From contig JAZRVO010000015.1 of assembly GCA_045599185.1 (NCBI GenBank), forward strand, positions 62,001-126,000: a stretch of 64,000 bases of DNA, written 5' to 3'. The translations under genes and the position numbers were made by a program. Source of the stretch: UBA1240 sp045599185. Its GTDB lineage: Bacteria > Spirochaetota > Spirochaetia > Treponematales > Treponemataceae. A model generated the notes under the pieces. The model saw nothing but the letters and a program-made list of their open reading frames with translations, made no database searches and was not told the origin of the DNA. Of the stretch, positions 61,697 through 64,000 are shown one piece after another (the first letter of the stretch is position 1; each line of letters opens with the position of its first letter).

Positions 61697-63193
61697 ATGA
61701 GTTTATTTTCTTACTTTATGACCTATCTTGTCTGTATTTCCTTTTACGGTGTATTTTTCCTTCGCATTTTTCATTACGTTTTTATTTATCAGGATCCTAT
61801 ACAAATTCCTTTAGGCTGCGGAACAGCCGTTGCTTTAACAATAACACTTTGCGCCATTGTTGGTGTTATTCAAAAGAAAATTATAAGGCGTTTTGAACGT
61901 GCGCTTAAAGTCGGCGACCTTTCTAAGGCGCAGGAAAGCTATAACAAATTCAATATGCCCGTTGCCTGCATTTACGCGCTGGGCTTTTTTGTTGGCGTTG
62001 CCGGCACAAACATAATTGAAAGCGTTACCGGCAAAATTGAATTTGATGCCGTGGTTTTTGTAATTATGCTGCTGCAGGGAATTGCCGTAGGTTTTTTGGG
62101 CTATACACTAACCATTTACAAGGTGAAAATGGGGCGCATGGCCGACATGATGATAAAAGCCGGCGTTAGGGAACTGAACACGAAAATAAATTCTACGCTG
62201 AATGTGTCTGTTTTTGCGTGCATTGTGCTAAGCATTACAAGCTTTATGAGCGTGCCAATCGGTATGCTTAAAAACCCTGTTGATAACCCCATGGTAAAAT
62301 TTTCCGTTTATTGCGCCATTGCCTTTATTATGACCGGTGCAACCTGTGTTTTGTGTTATACCATGCTTGCCAATTCAATGCAGAAACGCGATAAAACCCT
62401 TAAGAACCATTTGTTTGAACAGACCCAAACTCTTGCAGAAGCTGCCAAAGATTCAGCTGTTACCGGGCAGGAACAGAGTGCGGCCGTAAAAGAAATTGTT
62501 GCAACTGTAGAAGACAACAACAATTTAAGCTGCAACATTCAGCAGAAAATATCCGACGTTACCGGCCTTGCAAATAAATCCCGTGACGACGTTGCCAGCG
62601 GCATTGAATATTTGCAGCAGAACGTAAAGGACCTGATGGAAATTACTGAATGCAACTTGCAGACAATTGAAGGCATAAAGGATTTGTGCAGCAAGGTTGA
62701 AAACATTTGGGATATTGTGAACCTTATTACCGATGTTGCAGCCCAGGCAAAAATTATTGCTTTCAATGCAGAACTTGAAGCAAGCTCTGCCGGTTCTGCC
62801 GGTGCAAATTTTCATATTGTAGCTACGGAAGTAAGGCGGCTTTCGGATAACATCATCGACAGTTCGCTTGAAGTTAAGCAGCATATTGCAGAAGTGCAGA
62901 AGGCAGCAGACCAGCTTATTGCAGCAAGCAAACAGGGCAGTGCAAAAATCAATTCCGGCTATCAGAATGCGAAGGAACTTGAACAGCGTTTTTCCAGCAT
63001 AAAGTCTTCGTCCGAAGCTACGGCAACAGCATCGCTTGACATGAATGACTACATTTACCAGATGACGGCGGCAAGCCAGCAGATTTTGGTAACAATGAAG
63101 CAGATGGCCGGCAACATTGAAAGTTTCAGTCAAAGCACCAGCAATGTTTCCCAGTCATCGGAATCGCTAAAAGACATAGCATCTTTGCTTTAG
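61697..63193 (+). CDS. Orphan chemoreceptor with membrane-embedded sensor and divergent tip
   Basis: This 498-residue receptor has about six membrane helices (residues 1-235) and no large periplasmic domain, so it may sense within the membrane. The signalling domain has the same non-canonical tip as the operon receptor at 34205: AQAKIIAFNAELEASSAG followed by ANFHIVATEVRRLSDNIIDS. The QSAAVKEIVATVEDNN segment near its base is also shared. That suggests both serve one array, probably with the CheA-like protein at 38956. No che gene is adjacent. A terminator follows. Confidence 0.85.
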   Translation: MSLFSYFMTYLVCISFYGVFFLRIFHYVFIYQDPIQIPLGCGTAVALTITLCAIVGVIQKKIIRRFERALKVGDLSKAQESYNKFNMPVACIYALGFFVGVAGTNIIESVTGKIEFDAVVFVIMLLQGIAVGFLGYTLTIYKVKMGRMADMMIKAGVRELNTKINSTLNVSVFACIVLSITSFMSVPIGMLKNPVDNPMVKFSVYCAIAFIMTGATCVLCYTMLANSMQKRDKTLKNHLFEQTQTLAEAAKDSAVTGQEQSAAVKEIVATVEDNNNLSCNIQQKISDVTGLANKSRDDVASGIEYLQQNVKDLMEITECNLQTIEGIKDLCSKVENIWDIVNLITDVAAQAKIIAFNAELEASSAGSAGANFHIVATEVRRLSDNIIDSSLEVKQHIAEVQKAADQLIAASKQGSAKINSGYQNAKELEQRFSSIKSSSEATATASLDMNDYIYQMTAASQQILVTMKQMAGNIESFSQSTSNVSQSSESLKDIASLL

Positions 63194-63212
63194 TTTAGTT
63201 TTTTCATACATC

Positions 63213-63264
63213 AAGCCGAAACTGTTAACCGCCTTGCAGTGCATAACAGTTTCGGCTTTTTTTG
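63213..63264 (+). terminator. Intrinsic terminator of the orphan receptor
   Basis: AAGCCGAAACTGTTA pairs perfectly with TAACAGTTTCGGCTT (15 bp) and is followed by a T-run. Confidence 0.88.
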
Positions 63265-63314
63265 CTAATTCGGTAATCGGATAAAATATAGGACAAAATA
63301 TAGGGTTTGCGTGT

Positions 63315-63536
63315 ATGCGGCAAAAGCAGGCTGAAAAATGCAAAAGACTGCTATTGATTGTGCGATTTCATTTCCTTAACAAGTGCCAGAACCGACTTTT
63401 TCAAGGAAAAACAGGTGGAAATCGTACTGAAGTGGTTGATATTCCAAATCAAGCTGATTTAGATTCTTATGCTGGAACTTTTTTAGGTTTTGGTGAAATA
63501 GGGGAGAATTCAACAACCCATTTAAAAAATAACTAG
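63315..63536 (+). CDS. Short hypothetical frame, possible gene remnant
   Basis: The frame gives 73 residues. Its second half (GGNRTEVVDIPNQADLDSYAG, then FLGFGEIGENSTTH) reads like natural protein sequence, whereas the first half is Lys/Arg/Cys-rich and atypical. It may be the tail of a truncated gene brought in with the next one, which starts 10 nt later. No family is recognised. Confidence 0.35.
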   Translation: MRQKQAEKCKRLLLIVRFHFLNKCQNRLFQGKTGGNRTEVVDIPNQADLDSYAGTFLGFGEIGENSTTHLKNN

Positions 63537-63546
63537 GTGATACAAT

Positions 63547-64000
63547 ATGAAATATTTATTTGTTTTTTTATTTTTGACTATTACGACTAATTTATATGCA
63601 GAAAATAAATATGATACGTTTTTTTCTGCATCGATTGGAAAAAATCAAATTGCGATTGTCGGTGAAAAGAAGTCTGATGATAAATTTTATGACAATAAAA
63701 TTCTATTATTAAAAGATAGTAATGGAAAAATATTGGATACAATAGACATATATTATCCTGACACAAATTACAGAGGATCAGTTTTATTATCAAGCAATGC
63801 TTTTGTGCTAAGAATTACAATAAGAGAGCCTTATCGAAATTGTTTTATTTATTCTGATTCTAGAAGCAATACATTTTGCTATTATGATTGCTCAAAATGG
63901 GTCGCAGATGGAATAATTTTGGATGAATACATAATCTATTCCACGGAATTTGATGATAATACAATAAAAAGAATAGATTTAAACAATAATACCACTTTTT
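63547..64000 (+). CDS. Secreted protein, unknown function (partial)
   Basis: I translated this frame from the ATG at 63547, which has AGGTGA 6 nt upstream. It runs off the right edge after 151 residues. A clear signal peptide (MKYLFVFLFLTITTNLYA) is followed by a beta-rich, Asp/Asn/Tyr-rich sequence (KILLLKDSNGKILDTIDIYY, then WVADGIILDEYIIYSTEFDD). Base composition is markedly more AT-rich than upstream genes, suggesting acquisition. The repeating strand pattern could be a beta-propeller or an immunity-type protein, but no family is recognised. Confidence 0.7.
   Translation, partial: MKYLFVFLFLTITTNLYAENKYDTFFSASIGKNQIAIVGEKKSDDKFYDNKILLLKDSNGKILDTIDIYYPDTNYRGSVLLSSNAFVLRITIREPYRNCFIYSDSRSNTFCYYDCSKWVADGIILDEYIIYSTEFDDNTIKRIDLNNNTTF

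Noticed and set aside
63315..63546. A complete toxin gene before the partial secreted protein
   Set aside because: The frame is too short and its first half atypical. Only a remnant or chance frame is supportable.
1..64000. tRNA, rRNA or prophage genes
   Set aside because: I looked through the intergenic regions for T-loop-like and rRNA-like sequence and for phage genes, and saw none. A dedicated tRNA search could still find one I missed.

Overview
The window reads as a piece of chromosome from a host-associated, anaerobic Treponema-like spirochaete. This rests on family-level recognition, not a database search. Pointers are the sodium-pumping oxaloacetate decarboxylase, the GGGtGRT protein beside an Fe-S scaffold, a bactofilin, many chemoreceptors, a GH5 endoglucanase and a pullulanase, and interspersed hairpin repeats I associate with treponemes. 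No rRNA, tRNA, CRISPR array, prophage or insertion sequence was seen.

Layout. 1-1.8 kb: zinc-type uptake operon on the minus strand (Fur-family regulator, lipoprotein binding protein, truncated ATPase) with a Fur/Zur-like operator. 2-7.3 kb: TIGR02757 protein, TPR-like secreted protein, a frameshifted small gene, panE, an XRE regulator fused to a complete desulfoferrodoxin, and pyridoxamine kinase. 7.4-11.2 kb: iron-type ABC operon. 11.4-13.2 kb: NifU-like scaffold and GGGtGRT protein. 13.6-18.2 kb: GH5 enzyme, then a bactofilin-TPR-mtaB operon and a YhhN membrane protein. 18.5-22.4 kb: oadGAB. 22.6-25.6 kb: MBOAT/DHHW surface-acylation pair. 25.8-31.1 kb: small membrane protein, pullulanase, DUF554 protein, a canonical chemoreceptor. 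31.6-33.7 kb: EF-G. 34.2-42.9 kb: seven-gene chemosensory operon. 43-44.1 kb: azlCD. 44.4-46.8 kb: infC-rpmI-rplT followed by zapB-like, zapA and a YaiI protein. 46.9-56.9 kb: HD-GYP protein, RNA methyltransferase, TIR-NagZ pair, membrane protein, DUF2974 protein, a degenerate cyclase-like receptor, and a PQ-loop/SGNH fusion. 57.2-59.7 kb: DcuS/DcuR-like two-component pair. 59.9-64 kb: an AT-richer accessory end with an Rpn-type nuclease, an orphan chemoreceptor and a truncated secreted protein.

The most interesting unit is the operon at 34.2-42.9 kb. It has a receptor, two CheW-like proteins, CheB, CheR and a CheA homologue, but the CheA appears to lack its phospho-accepting histidine, its ATP-binding motifs and its receiver aspartate. 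The last gene is a class III nucleotide cyclase with intact catalytic residues and a receiver-like domain that has lost its aspartate. There is no CheY. I infer a chemosensory array that signals by conformation to a cyclase instead of by phosphotransfer. A second receptor at 61.7 kb carries the same unusual signalling tip and is a candidate second input.

A second window-wide pattern is that at least seven genes or operons have a good -35/-10 promoter whose -10 box ends only 5-8 nt before the start codon, with no ribosome-binding site. These look like leaderless or near-leaderless transcripts.
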